A stretch of DNA of 64,000 nucleotides from Enterobacteriaceae bacterium UBA7338 (GCA_002480085.1 DKPJ01000012.1:62001-126000); one strand, 5' to 3'; positions 32,794-41,991 are shown, numbered from the stretch's first letter. A program made the numbers and translations. The notes: generated by a model from the letters alone, not told the origin.

Positions 32794-33743
32794 TGCGCCA
32801 GTGGCCAAATCCTTTTATTGAACAACGCGCCGATCCGTACATTCTACGGCACGGTGATCAATACTACTTTACCGCCTCGGTGCCGGAGTATGACCGGATC
32901 GAGATCCGCCGCTCCCCTACTCTCGAGGGACTGCGCGACGCCGAGCCGGTGGTGGCGTGGCGTAAACCCGATGTCGGCCCGCTGAGCAGGCTCATCTGGG
33001 CCCCGGAGCTGCACAATATTGACGGGAAATGGTACATCTACTTTGCTGCCACCCATACCCATGAGCTGGACAGACTGAGAATGTTCCAGCACCGCATGTA
33101 TGTGCTGGAGTGTACCGATGCCGATCCGCTGACCGGCCACTGGACGAACCGGGGCAAGTTTGAGACACCGTATGATACCTTTGCCCTGGATGCCACGACC
33201 TTCCATCACCAGGGGAAACAGTGGTACTGCTGGGCGCAGAAAGCGCCGGATATTGATGGCAATTCAAATATCTACCTGGCGGAGCTGGAGAACCCGTGGA
33301 CCCTCAAGGGCGACCCGGTGATGCTGAGCCACCCAGAGTTTGAGTGGGAGTGTGTAGACTTCAAGGTCAATGAAGGCCCGGCGGCGCTCGTGCATGGCGA
33401 TAAGCTGTTCATCACCTACTCCGCCAGCGCCACCGATGAGAATTACTGTATGGGGCTGCTGTGGATAGATAAAGACGCCGATCCGCTAAAAGTGGAGAAC
33501 TGGCATAAGCTGCCAGAGCCGGTATTTAAGACCAACTACGATAACAAGCAGTTTGGTCCAGGGCATAACACCTTTACCGAAACGTCTGATGGTGAGGTAG
33601 TGATGGTTTACCACGCGCGCAACTACAGCGAAATCGTCGGCGATCCGCTCTACGATCCAAACCGTCATGCCCGCCTGAAGATGATCCACTGGGATAAAGA
33701 CGGCATGCCGATTTTTGGTGTTCCGCCAGCGGATACGTATTGA
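32793..33743 (+). CDS. Glycoside hydrolase family 43 enzyme (arabinofuranosidase or xylosidase type)
   Basis: This 316-aa cytoplasmic protein has the five-bladed propeller pattern of GH43, with Asp14 (RADPYILR) as likely base, Asp133 (FALDATTF) as likely pKa modulator and Glu194 (VNEGPA) as likely acid. Other typical stretches are IWAPELH and YSASATDENYCMG. There is no signal peptide, so it should cleave short arabinosides or xylosides after uptake. That fits its coupling to the GPH transporter, with the starts and stops sharing one base (TAATG). Since that transporter is interrupted, the enzyme may lack its substrate supply. The exact specificity cannot be told by eye. In E. coli these two genes are absent between aroP and ampE. 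Confidence 0.85.
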   Translation: MRQWPNPFIEQRADPYILRHGDQYYFTASVPEYDRIEIRRSPTLEGLRDAEPVVAWRKPDVGPLSRLIWAPELHNIDGKWYIYFAATHTHELDRLRMFQHRMYVLECTDADPLTGHWTNRGKFETPYDTFALDATTFHHQGKQWYCWAQKAPDIDGNSNIYLAELENPWTLKGDPVMLSHPEFEWECVDFKVNEGPAALVHGDKLFITYSASATDENYCMGLLWIDKDADPLKVENWHKLPEPVFKTNYDNKQFGPGHNTFTETSDGEVVMVYHARNYSEIVGDPLYDPNRHARLKMIHWDKDGMPIFGVPPADTY

Positions 33744-33748
33744 GCTTC

Positions 33749-33814
33749 GCCGGGTGGCGCTGCGCTTACCCGGCCTACGATCCTATAGGCCCGGCAAGCC
33801 TGCGCCGCCGGGCG
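33749..33814. repeat. Pair of inverted REP-type palindromes
   Basis: GCCGGGTGGCG...CCCGGCCTAC (33749-33778) and TAGGCCCGGC...GCCGGGCG (33786-33814) are two REP units in opposite orientation, seven bases apart. They occupy the whole gap between the converging GH43 and ampE genes. The arrangement is BIME-like. Confidence 0.78.
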
Positions 33815-33821
33815 TTAAAAT

Positions 33822-34676
33822 CTACACTAACGTGCCGTAAATAGTCAGCAGCGCCACGACCACCACCACGGCAAACGAGGTCTTCTTCGCCATCGACACG
33901 GCGGCTTTAGGCGTTTCGACCTTATCGAGATGCGGCTCCCGCGCCAGCGAGAACTGGGCCAGCCGAGTCAGGACCTGATACTGCGAAGTACGCCAGTCGG
34001 TAAGCGAGACAAACCAGGCGGGCAGCGCCTTCTCACCGTGGCCGATGAGCGCATACACTACCCCAACCAGCCGCACCGGGATCCAGTCCAGCAGGTGCAG
34101 AATCGCGTCAATACCGGACTGTAACCGCGCATGCGGCGTCAGGTAGCGTGCCAGCCAGGACTGCCAGGCGCGTAAAAAGGCATAGCCCACCAGCAGCACC
34201 GGACCCCACGCTCCGCCAACGACAAACCAGAACAGCGGCGCCAGGTAGAAGCGAAAGTTAATCCACAGCAGGGCGTTTTGCAGCTCGCGCAGGTATTCAC
34301 GCTCGTCGCACTCCGGCGGCACGCCGTGGATCAGCGTCAGCTCATTGGCCATGGTGTCCCGCGCGTGGCTGTCATTACGCGAGGCCGCCTTCAGATAGGC
34401 ATGATAGTGCAGGCGCACCTTGCCCGCGCCGATGCAGAGCAGGCCGAGCATAATCCACACCACCAGCAGCGGCACGTTGAAAAAGAGTCCGTAGAGCGCG
34501 CGCAGCAGCAGAAAGGTCACCAGCATCGCCAGGGCGGTCATCAGCAGCGTGCGCAGCATCGAGAAGTGCTTAATCCGGCGGAAGAGTACCTCAAGGCGGT
34601 GATCCAGATGCCAGTGCTCACCCAGCTTAAATAGCCGCTCGGCGATCAGTACCAGCAGCATCGTGAATAGCGTCAT
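33822..34676 (-). CDS. ampE: Inner membrane protein AmpE
   Basis: AmpE is a 284-aa membrane protein with at least four hydrophobic segments (for example MTLFTMLLVLIAERLF at the start and FAVVVVVALLTIYGTLV at the end). It is encoded with ampD, and its length equals E. coli AmpE. It has been linked to sensing in beta-lactamase induction, but its actual activity is not established. The start overlaps the ampD stop by four bases, so the two are coupled. Confidence 0.95.
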   Translation of the reverse strand: MTLFTMLLVLIAERLFKLGEHWHLDHRLEVLFRRIKHFSMLRTLLMTALAMLVTFLLLRALYGLFFNVPLLVVWIMLGLLCIGAGKVRLHYHAYLKAASRNDSHARDTMANELTLIHGVPPECDEREYLRELQNALLWINFRFYLAPLFWFVVGGAWGPVLLVGYAFLRAWQSWLARYLTPHARLQSGIDAILHLLDWIPVRLVGVVYALIGHGEKALPAWFVSLTDWRTSQYQVLTRLAQFSLAREPHLDKVETPKAAVSMAKKTSFAVVVVVALLTIYGTLV

Positions 34677-35236
34677 GTCATCTCCTTATCTGACGAGAGG
34701 GCAACCAGAGCGCGAAATTTTTCCCAGTCAAAGGCCGGGCCGGGATCGGTTTTACGCTCGGGGGCAATGTTGCTGTGTCCGGTCATATTGTCAGCAATGG
34801 CGGGATAAAGCGCAACCAGCGCCTGGGTAATCGCCGCCAGCTGTTGATACTGCGTTTCGGTATAGGGCAGCGTATCCGTCCCCTCCAGCTCGATACCGAT
34901 GGAGAAATCGTTGCAGCGCTCGCGCCCGCAGTAGCGGGAGACGCCCGCATGCCAGGCGCGCTTATCAAAAGGCACATACTGGACAATTTCGCCGTCGCGG
35001 CGGATCAGGCAGTGCGCAGAGACGCGCAGGTGGGCAATCTCGGCAAAGAAAGGGTGAGCGTTAGCATCCAGTGTGCCTGTAAACAGGGCATCGATCCACG
35101 GCCCGCCAAACTCACCGGGGGGCAGGCTAATGTTATGTACCACCAGCAGAGAGGGGCACTCATCATCCGGGCGACAGTCATAGTGCGGGGAGCGGACCTG
35201 CCGCGCACCGGCCAGCCAGCCCTCGTTTAACTGCAT
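34673..35236 (-). CDS. ampD: 1,6-anhydro-N-acetylmuramyl-L-alanine amidase AmpD
   Basis: AmpD cleaves the peptide from anhydro-muropeptides in the cytoplasm during cell wall recycling. In bacteria with chromosomal ampC, its loss raises beta-lactamase expression through AmpR. The 187-aa protein has the zinc ligands His in VVHNISLP, His in MTGHSNIAP and Asp in KTDPGPAFDW. The ATG at 35236 follows GAGGAGAT and gives the E. coli-like start; the open frame upstream to 35290 is leader. The gene looks intact. It is divergent from nadC. Confidence 0.96.
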   Translation of the reverse strand: MQLNEGWLAGARQVRSPHYDCRPDDECPSLLVVHNISLPPGEFGGPWIDALFTGTLDANAHPFFAEIAHLRVSAHCLIRRDGEIVQYVPFDKRAWHAGVSRYCGRERCNDFSIGIELEGTDTLPYTETQYQQLAAITQALVALYPAIADNMTGHSNIAPERKTDPGPAFDWEKFRALVALSSDKEMT

Positions 35237-35324
35237 ACGGGATCTCCTCAAGTATGGCTCTAATACTCGCTTCAGAGTAGCATGTTTCAATCTTCTGATT
35301 CGTTACCCTTTTTGGAGTTTTATC

Positions 35325-36218
35325 ATGCCGCCTCGCCGTTACAACCCCGATAGCCGTCGTGATGCGCTGCTGGAACGTATAAATCTGGATATCCCCGCCG
35401 CCGTGGCGCAGGCCCTGCGCGAAGACCTGGGCGGCGAGGTGGATGCGAACAACGATATTACTGCTCAGCTGCTGGCGGAGGATACGCGCTCTCATGCGGT
35501 GGTGATCACCCGTGAGGATGGCGTCTTCTGCGGCAAACGCTGGGTAGAAGAGGTCTTTATTCAGCTGGCTGGCGACGACGTGCAGATCCAGTGGCACGTT
35601 GCCGACGGGGAGAACGTCACCGCCAACCAGCCCCTGTTTGAGCTGGACGGCGCCTCCCGCGTACTGCTCACCGGCGAGCGCACGGCCCTGAACTTTGTGC
35701 AGACCCTCTCCGGCGTAGCGAGCGAAGTACGCCGCTATGTGGACCTGCTTGAAGGCACAAGAACCCAGCTGCTGGACACCCGTAAAACCCTGCCCGGCCT
35801 GCGGACCGCTCTGAAGTATGCGGTGCTGTGCGGCGGCGGGGCAAACCATCGCCTTGGACTCTCCGACGCGTTTCTGATCAAAGAGAACCACATCATCGCC
35901 TCCGGCTCGGTGCGCCAGGCGGTAGAGAAAGCCTTCTGGCTGCACCCTGACGTGCCGGTGGAGGTTGAGGTGGAGACGCTTGTTGAGCTGGAGGAAGCGC
36001 TGAAGGCCGGGGCCGATATCATTATGCTGGATAACTTTACTACCGAGCAGATGCGCGAGGCGGTGCGGATCACCAACGGTCAGGCGCGGCTGGAGGTCTC
36101 CGGCAACGTCACCTTTGACACCCTTCGCGAATTTGCTGAAACCGGCGTGGACTATATCTCGGTGGGGGCGCTGACCAAGCACGTACGCGCGCTCGATCTG
36201 TCGATGCGTTTTCGTTAG
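35325..36218 (+). CDS. nadC: Quinolinate phosphoribosyltransferase (carboxylating)
   Basis: NadC converts quinolinate and PRPP to nicotinate mononucleotide and CO2 in NAD synthesis. The 297-aa length equals E. coli NadC. Typical stretches are LREDLGGEVDANNDITAQLL, the Arg/Lys-rich DTRKTLPGLR, KYAVLCGGGANHRLGL and the C-terminal VGALTKH. The ATG at 35325 follows TTTTTGGAGTTTTATC. Downstream is a REP palindrome, then ppdD. Confidence 0.97.
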   Translation: MPPRRYNPDSRRDALLERINLDIPAAVAQALREDLGGEVDANNDITAQLLAEDTRSHAVVITREDGVFCGKRWVEEVFIQLAGDDVQIQWHVADGENVTANQPLFELDGASRVLLTGERTALNFVQTLSGVASEVRRYVDLLEGTRTQLLDTRKTLPGLRTALKYAVLCGGGANHRLGLSDAFLIKENHIIASGSVRQAVEKAFWLHPDVPVEVEVETLVELEEALKAGADIIMLDNFTTEQMREAVRITNGQARLEVSGNVTFDTLREFAETGVDYISVGALTKHVRALDLSMRFR

Positions 36219-36229
36219 TACCGATGAGT

Positions 36230-36255
36230 CCCCGGTGGCGCTACGCTAACCGGGG
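36230..36255. repeat. REP-type palindrome between nadC and ppdD
   Basis: CCCCGGTGGCGCTACGCTAACCGGGG has perfect 7-base arms (CCCCGGT/ACCGGGG). It lies 11 bases after the nadC stop and belongs to the same repeat family as the others here. No T-run follows. Confidence 0.75.
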
Positions 36256-36405
36256 CGACATGTTTCGTTCCTGCTCGCAAAATCCCTGCATCTTCCTGCA
36301 ACACCATAAAAAAACTGGGAAGCTGCCTTCCCGAACGCCGATTTGCCCTCTCGTCACCCTCTTCATCTACTGACAGACTCCCCGACATCAACCAGGGAGC
36401 ACGTC

Positions 36406-36855
36406 ATGAACAAGTCATTGAATAAACAACGAGGATTTACCTTAATCGAGCTGATGGTGGTTATTGGCATTATTGCCATCCTTAGCGCCATCGGCATTCC
36501 CGCCTACCAGAACTACCTGCGCAAGGCGGCCCTTACCGACATGCTGCAAACCTTTATCCCCTACCGTACCGCCATTGAGCTGTGCGCCCTCGATCGCGGC
36601 GGCACGGAGAGCTGCGACGGTGGCAGCAACGGTATCCCCTCTCCGACTAGCACGCGCTATGTCTCAGCGATGAGCGTTGAGAACGGCACGGTCACGCTAA
36701 CCGGGCAGGAGAGTTTGACCGGACTGAGCGTGACGCTGGTGCCGCAGTGGAGCAACAGCAGCGGGATGAGCGGCTGGCAGCGGACCTGCGAGGTGCAAAA
36801 CGACGCGGCATTCCAGCAGGCCTGCGAAGACGTTTTCCGCTTCGATTATCAATAA
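36406..36855 (+). CDS. ppdD: Type IV pilin-like major prepilin PpdD
   Basis: PpdD is the main type IV pilin of enterobacteria. The 149-aa prepilin has a short basic leader and the prepilin peptidase site QRG-FTLIELMVV, with Glu5 of the mature protein. A hydrophobic helix follows. The globular part carries conserved cysteine pairs (ELCALDRGGTESCDGG and TCEV...QACED). The ATG at 36406 after AGGGAGC gives a 10-residue leader before Gly-Phe, slightly longer than in E. coli. It is followed by hofB and hofC, the assembly ATPase and platform protein. Confidence 0.95.
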   Translation: MNKSLNKQRGFTLIELMVVIGIIAILSAIGIPAYQNYLRKAALTDMLQTFIPYRTAIELCALDRGGTESCDGGSNGIPSPTSTRYVSAMSVENGTVTLTGQESLTGLSVTLVPQWSNSSGMSGWQRTCEVQNDAAFQQACEDVFRFDYQ

Positions 36856-36864
36856 GGGGGGAAT

Positions 36865-38076
36865 ATGGACATACCCGCATCGTTCGCCGCGCAAAGCCAT
36901 CTGCCTGCCGTTAGCGAGGGGAGCACCTCCGTGGTTGCGCTTCTTAACCAGACGCTCCAGCAGGCGCTGGCGCAGCGGGCCTCCGACATCCACTTTGAGC
37001 CGGGAGAGAACCACTACCGCATCCGGCTGCGCATTGATGGCGTGCTGCACGCCCTTCCCCCGCTGGCCCGGGAGAGCGCAAAGACGCTGACGGCGCGCCT
37101 GAAGGTGCTGGGCAGCCTGGACATTGCCGAGCGGCGTCTGCCACAGGACGGACAGTTCACGGTTACGCTCTCCGGCAGGGCGATCTCGTTTCGTATCGCC
37201 ACGCTGCCCTGCCGCCATGGAGAGAAGATCGTCCTGCGCCTGCTGCACCAGGTGAACCAGCCGCTGGATCTCCGTGCGCTGGGCATGGGCGCGCGGCAGC
37301 TGGCCCAGTTTCAGGCGGCGCTCGCCAGGCCGCAGGGGCTGCTGCTGGTTACCGGGCCGACGGGCAGCGGCAAGACCGTGACGCTCTACAGCGCGCTGGC
37401 GGCGCGTAACCTTCCCGAGGTGAATATTTGCAGCGTGGAGGATCCCGTTGAGATCCCGCTGGATGGGCTAAACCAGACGCAGATCAATCCCCGGGCCGGG
37501 CTGGACTTTCACAGCGTGCTGCGGGCGCTGCTGCGCCAGGATCCGGACATCATTATGGTCGGCGAAATCCGCGATGGTGAAACGGCGGAGATCGCTATCA
37601 AGGCCTCCCAGACCGGACACCTTGTGCTCTCTACCCTGCACACTAACTCCACCAGCGAGGCGCTGGTCAGGATCGCGCAGATGGGCGTCGCACGCTGGAT
37701 GATCGCCTCTGCCCTCTCGCTGGTCGTCGCGCAACGGCTGGTGCGTAAGCTCTGCCCGCACTGTCGCCGCCGACTGCCGGAGGATCTTACCCTGCCGCAA
37801 GGGCTATGGCCCCGTACGCTGCCCCACTGGCAGGCAGGCGGCTGCGATGCGTGCTATCACGGCTTCTGCGGCAGAGTCGCGCTCTTTGAGGTACTCAGCA
37901 TCAACCCTGCCCTGCGCCAGGCCATCGCCAGCGGTGAGCCTGCGGAAAGCATTGAGCGGCAGGCGCGGCAGGCGGGTATGACCACCCTGTTTGAGCGCGG
38001 CTGCCTCGCCGTTGAGCGGGGGTTAACCACCCTGGAGGAGCTGCTGCGGGTGCTGGGGATGCCCGATGCAGGCTAA
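36865..38076 (+). CDS. hofB: Type IV pilus assembly ATPase HofB, lacking the N-terminal domain
   Basis: HofB (GspE/PilB family) powers pilus assembly. This copy is 403 aa against about 461 in E. coli. After MDIP it goes almost at once to the sequence before the ATPase core (QALAQRASDIHFEP), so about 60 residues of the N-terminal domain that normally contacts the inner membrane partner are missing. The ATPase core is complete: Walker A GPTGSGKT, the Asp box and Walker B region (DIIMVGEIRDGETAE), the His box (LSTLHTNST) and the zinc-binding CPHC/CDAC pair. It starts after AAGGGGGGAAT, 9 bases past ppdD. The frame is intact, so it may still work or be defective. Confidence 0.9.
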   Translation: MDIPASFAAQSHLPAVSEGSTSVVALLNQTLQQALAQRASDIHFEPGENHYRIRLRIDGVLHALPPLARESAKTLTARLKVLGSLDIAERRLPQDGQFTVTLSGRAISFRIATLPCRHGEKIVLRLLHQVNQPLDLRALGMGARQLAQFQAALARPQGLLLVTGPTGSGKTVTLYSALAARNLPEVNICSVEDPVEIPLDGLNQTQINPRAGLDFHSVLRALLRQDPDIIMVGEIRDGETAEIAIKASQTGHLVLSTLHTNSTSEALVRIAQMGVARWMIASALSLVVAQRLVRKLCPHCRRRLPEDLTLPQGLWPRTLPHWQAGGCDACYHGFCGRVALFEVLSINPALRQAIASGEPAESIERQARQAGMTTLFERGCLAVERGLTTLEELLRVLGMPDAG

Positions 38077-39268
38077 ACGGCTCTGGCTCTGGCACGGGCT
38101 TGATGACGCAGGCCAGCGCTGCCAGGGCGCACGCTGGGCTGTCGATCGGCTGGCCGTCGCCGACGCGCTGCAGGCTGAGCAGATCTTTATCCTGACGCTC
38201 AGGCGCAGCGCGGTCCGAGCGGCTGCCTGGCGCGGGACGCACCGCTGCGAGGTGGTGCACCAGCTGGCGACGCTGCTCAAGGCGGGCCTGACCCTGCCCG
38301 ATGCGCTGCTGATGCTCTCCCGCCAGCACCCGGTACGGAAGTGGCAGGCGCTGCTGCAAAGCCTGGCGGAGGATCTGGCTCAGGGCACGGCGCTCTCTGC
38401 GGCCATGCGCCGCTGGCCCGCGGTGTTCCCGCCGATCTATATCGCTATGATCCACACCGGGGAGCTGACTGGCGCGCTGGATGAGTGCTGCTTCCAGCTT
38501 GCCGCCCAGCAGAAAGCTGAGCTGCAGCTGGCGGGTAAGGTAAAAAAGGCGCTGCGCTACCCGCTGATTGTCCTCACCCTGGCCGTGGCGGTCACGCTGG
38601 CGATGATCCTGCTGGTGCTACCCGAGTTCGCCGCCATCTACCGAACCTTTAATACGCCGCTGCCCGCCCTCACGCGTGGCGTTATGGCGCTCGCGGGGAT
38701 AGTCACTCACGCTGGTCCCTGGATGCTCGCGGCAGCTCTCCTGCTTGCCGCAGGCGGATTTGCGCTGCGGAAGCACCCGCCGTGGCTTCGCTATCGGCAG
38801 CGGCTGCTGCTGAGCATTCCGGTCGTCGGTGGGCTGGTGCGCGGCCAGAAGCTCAGCCAGATATTTACCGTGCTGGCCCTCACCCAGCGGGCAGGCATTG
38901 CTTTTCTGCAGGGGCTGGAGAGCGTCGAAGCGACCTTAACCTGCCCGCACTGGCGCGAAGCGATCCATCATATCCATCAGGAGATCGCCCAGGGAACGCC
39001 CGTCTGGACGGCGCTGAAAAACAGCGGCGAGTTTAGCGCGCTGTGCATCCAGCTGGTACAGACCGGCGAGGCCTCCGGGGCGCTCGATACCATGCTCGAC
39101 AACCTTGCCCGCCACCATAGCGAACTGACGCAGCAGCAGGCGGATGGTCTGGCTACGCTGCTTGAGCCGCTGATGCTGGTGGTGACCGGGTTGATTATCG
39201 GAACGCTGATCGTCGCAATGTACCTGCCGATTTTTCATCTGGGGGATGCGATGAGCGGAATGGGATAA
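38066..39268 (+). CDS. hofC: Type IV pilus assembly platform protein HofC
   Basis: HofC (GspF/PilC family) is the inner-membrane platform of the pilus machine. The 400-aa protein, the same length as E. coli HofC, has two related halves, each with the family segment TLLKAGLTLPDAL or LTQRAGIAFLQGL. It has three membrane segments: about residues 170-195, 215-235 and 370-390. It ends FHLGDAMSGMG like the E. coli protein. It overlaps hofB by 11 bases, implying coupled translation, and converges with guaC. Confidence 0.95.
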   Translation: MQAKRLWLWHGLDDAGQRCQGARWAVDRLAVADALQAEQIFILTLRRSAVRAAAWRGTHRCEVVHQLATLLKAGLTLPDALLMLSRQHPVRKWQALLQSLAEDLAQGTALSAAMRRWPAVFPPIYIAMIHTGELTGALDECCFQLAAQQKAELQLAGKVKKALRYPLIVLTLAVAVTLAMILLVLPEFAAIYRTFNTPLPALTRGVMALAGIVTHAGPWMLAAALLLAAGGFALRKHPPWLRYRQRLLLSIPVVGGLVRGQKLSQIFTVLALTQRAGIAFLQGLESVEATLTCPHWREAIHHIHQEIAQGTPVWTALKNSGEFSALCIQLVQTGEASGALDTMLDNLARHHSELTQQQADGLATLLEPLMLVVTGLIIGTLIVAMYLPIFHLGDAMSGMG

Positions 39269-39312
39269 CAGCAGGAGAGAAGCTGGCGCAGCGAACCGCG
39301 CCAGCAGAGGCA

Positions 39313-40356
39313 TCAGAGGCTATTGAAAACGCGGTTTTCCTGCTCGGCGACGCGAATAAAGGTGGTGCGCTTGGTCAGCTCCTTCAGGCGGGAAGCCCCC
39401 ACGTAGGTGCAGGCTGAACGCAGGCCGCCAAGGATATCGCGGGCGGTGTTCTCAACCGGGCCGCGCAGGGCCAGCTTAACGGTCTTACCTTCCGCAGCGC
39501 GGTAGCCCGCAACGCCGCCAACGTGACGGTTCATCGCTGACTCGGAGCTCATGCCGTAGAAGAGCATGAATTTTTCACCGTTCTCATCAACTACGGTGCC
39601 GCCGCTCTCTTCGTGGCCGGCCAGCATACCGCCCAGCATTACGAAGTCCGCGCCGCCGCCGAAGGCTTTAGCCACGTCACCCGGTACGGTACAGCCGCCG
39701 TCGCTGACGATCTGGCCGCCGAGACCGTGGGCCGCATCGGCGCACTCGATCACCGCAGAGAGCTGCGGATAGCCGACGCCGGTTTTCACGCGGGTGGTGC
39801 AGACGGAGCCTGGGCCGATGCCAACCTTAACGATATCCGCTCCGGCGAGGATCAGCTCTTCACACATTTCGCCCGTTACGACGTTACCGGCGCAGATGGT
39901 CTTAGTCGGCCAGGCCGCACGCGCCTTGGCCACGAACTGCACGAAGTGCTCGGAGTAGCCATTAGCGACGTCAATACAGATAAAGCCCAGCGCCGGGCTG
40001 GCGTCGAGGATCTGTTTGGTCTTTTCAAAGTCGGCGTCGGAGGTCCCGGTTGAAACCATCACGTGTTTCAGCACGTCAGCGGACTCAGCGGCAACAAAGG
40101 CTTTCCACTCTTCGACGGAGTAGTGCTTGTGCACGGCGGTGAGGATGTCGAACGACGCCAGCGCTTTCGCCATCGCGAAGGTGCCAACGGTATCCATGTT
40201 CGCTGCGATGACAGGAACGCCAGACCAGGTCATGCCCGAGTGCTTAAAGGTATATTCGCGCTCCAGCTGGACATCGGAACGACTTTTGAGGGTAGAGCGC
40301 TTAGGGCGGATAAGAACGTCTTTAAAGCCTAATTTCAGATCTTCTTCGATACGCAT
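39313..40356 (-). CDS. guaC: GMP reductase
   Basis: GuaC turns GMP into IMP with NADPH, releasing ammonia, in purine interconversion. The 347-aa length equals E. coli GuaC. The active-site cysteine lies in GIGPGSVCTTRVKTGVG, and the IMPDH-like phosphate site is visible in VSDGGCTVPGDVAKAFGGGADFVMLGG. The ATG at 40356 (MRIEEDLKLGFKDV) is chosen over upstream in-frame codons because it gives the family length. It is transcribed away from coaE across about 260 bases that should hold both promoters. Confidence 0.97.
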   Translation of the reverse strand: MRIEEDLKLGFKDVLIRPKRSTLKSRSDVQLEREYTFKHSGMTWSGVPVIAANMDTVGTFAMAKALASFDILTAVHKHYSVEEWKAFVAAESADVLKHVMVSTGTSDADFEKTKQILDASPALGFICIDVANGYSEHFVQFVAKARAAWPTKTICAGNVVTGEMCEELILAGADIVKVGIGPGSVCTTRVKTGVGYPQLSAVIECADAAHGLGGQIVSDGGCTVPGDVAKAFGGGADFVMLGGMLAGHEESGGTVVDENGEKFMLFYGMSSESAMNRHVGGVAGYRAAEGKTVKLALRGPVENTARDILGGLRSACTYVGASRLKELTKRTTFIRVAEQENRVFNSL

Positions 40357-40618
40357 GAACGGATTCCTGGGGTTAATGGCGACTAACGCATACGAGCTAA
40401 CACACAACTCCAGTGACGCTATCATACGCACTAAATAGGACTCCGCAAGACTGCGAAATTCTCTTTTTTTACGCTACAATCCTATAAATTTACCTGCCGA
40501 ATGGGCGGGGTCCGGATTATTGAACATGTCGTTTTCCGTACAAATTATAACCTTTTGATTTGCGAAACAAATAAATCAAAAGATCGTGAGCTGGCAGAGC
40601 AGTCTGGGATTTTGCGTT

Positions 40619-41239
40619 ATGGGGTATACGGTCGCCTTAACCGGGGGAATCGGCAGCGGGAAGAGTACGGTTGCCAATGCATTCCTGAAAAATGGGGTTA
40701 GCGTCGTTGATGCTGATGTCATCGCCCGCCAGGTGGTTGAGCCTGGCGCTCCTGCCCTACGCGCAATTGCGGCCCATTTTGGGCCAGAGACTCTCCAGCC
40801 GGACGGCACGCTCAACCGCCGCCTGCTGCGAGAACGCATTTTCGCCTCACCAGACGATAAGCGCTGGCTTAACGCACTACTCCACCCCCTGATCCACGAA
40901 GAGACCCAGCGGCAGATTGCCGGGGCCACATCGCCCTACGTGCTGTGGGTGGTGCCACTGCTGGTGGAAAACCAGCTGCACACCAAAGCCGATCGGGTCC
41001 TGGTGGTTGACGTCTCCCCGGAGACACAAATTTCCCGCACGATGGCGCGCGATGGCGTCACGCGTGAGCATGCTGAGCATATTCTTGCCGCTCAGGCCAC
41101 GCGAGAGGCCCGCCTTGCCGTCGCGGATGACGTTATTGACAATAATGGCGCACCAGATGCCGTTGCATCGGATGTTGCCCGCCTGCATGAGGCGTACCTA
41201 CGCTACGCTTCCCAGGTCGTATCACAGGAAAAACCGTAA
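40619..41239 (+). CDS. coaE: Dephospho-CoA kinase
   Basis: CoaE phosphorylates dephospho-CoA to CoA, the last step of CoA synthesis; the pathway's earlier pan genes are at the left of this window. The 206-aa protein has Walker A GGIGSGKST near the N-terminus, the DADVIARQV substrate site and HPLIHEET, all typical. The ATG at 40619 (MGYTVALTGG) gives the E. coli length. It overlaps zapD by one base (TAATG), starting the coaE-zapD-yacG operon. Confidence 0.96.
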   Translation: MGYTVALTGGIGSGKSTVANAFLKNGVSVVDADVIARQVVEPGAPALRAIAAHFGPETLQPDGTLNRRLLRERIFASPDDKRWLNALLHPLIHEETQRQIAGATSPYVLWVVPLLVENQLHTKADRVLVVDVSPETQISRTMARDGVTREHAEHILAAQATREARLAVADDVIDNNGAPDAVASDVARLHEAYLRYASQVVSQEKP

Positions 41240-41982
41240 TGCAGACCCACGTCCTTTTTGAACACCCGCTCAATGAAAAGATGCGCACCTGGCTGCGCAT
41301 TGAATTTCTGCTCCAGCAGCTCTCTGCCCGGCTTCCCATCAGCGATCACGCTGACGCCTTACACTTTTTTCGTAACGCCGGAGACCTGCTTGACGTGTTC
41401 GAACGCGGCGATATCCGCACCGAGCTGCTGAAAGAGCTGGAGCGCCAGCAGCGCAAGCTGAAAGCGTGGGTAGAGGTGCCTGGAGTCGATCAGAGCCGCA
41501 TTGATGCGGTGCGCGACCAGCTTAAGCAGAGCAGCAGTACGCTGATGGCCGCCCCGCGCGTTGGCCAGCTGCTGCGTGAAGAGCGGCTGATTGGCCTGGT
41601 GCGCCAGCGTCTCTCCATCCCCGGCGGCTGCTGCAGCTTCGATCTGCCGACGCTGCACCTGTGGCTCTATGCCCCACAGTCCCAGCGCGATGAGCAGGTT
41701 GCCGTCTGGCTGGAGAGCCTCCAGCCGCTGACCCAGACCCTGACGCTGATCCTCGACCTGATCCGCAACTCTGCGCCGTTCCGCAAGCAGACCAGCCTGA
41801 ACGGCTTCTACCAGGACAACGGTGACGATGCCGATCTGCTGCGTCTGGAGTTGACCCTCGCTGACCAGCTCTATCCGCAAATCTCCGGGCATAAGAGCCG
41901 CTTTGCCATCCGCTTTATGCCGCTGGATAGCGAAAACGGCCACGTGCCGGAGCGTCTCGATTTTGGCCTGGCCTGCTGTTAA
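41239..41982 (+). CDS. zapD: Cell division protein ZapD
   Basis: ZapD binds the C-terminal tail of FtsZ and bundles its filaments at mid-cell. The 247-aa length equals E. coli ZapD. It is an all-alpha/beta cytoplasmic protein without membrane segments, rich in conserved Arg and Leu (LLKELERQQRKLKAW, GCCSFDLPTLHLWL). It lies between coaE and yacG, sharing one base with coaE. Its partner ftsZ lies about 5 kb away in this window. Confidence 0.96.
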   Translation: MQTHVLFEHPLNEKMRTWLRIEFLLQQLSARLPISDHADALHFFRNAGDLLDVFERGDIRTELLKELERQQRKLKAWVEVPGVDQSRIDAVRDQLKQSSSTLMAAPRVGQLLREERLIGLVRQRLSIPGGCCSFDLPTLHLWLYAPQSQRDEQVAVWLESLQPLTQTLTLILDLIRNSAPFRKQTSLNGFYQDNGDDADLLRLELTLADQLYPQISGHKSRFAIRFMPLDSENGHVPERLDFGLACC

Positions 41983-41991
41983 GGAGCGATG

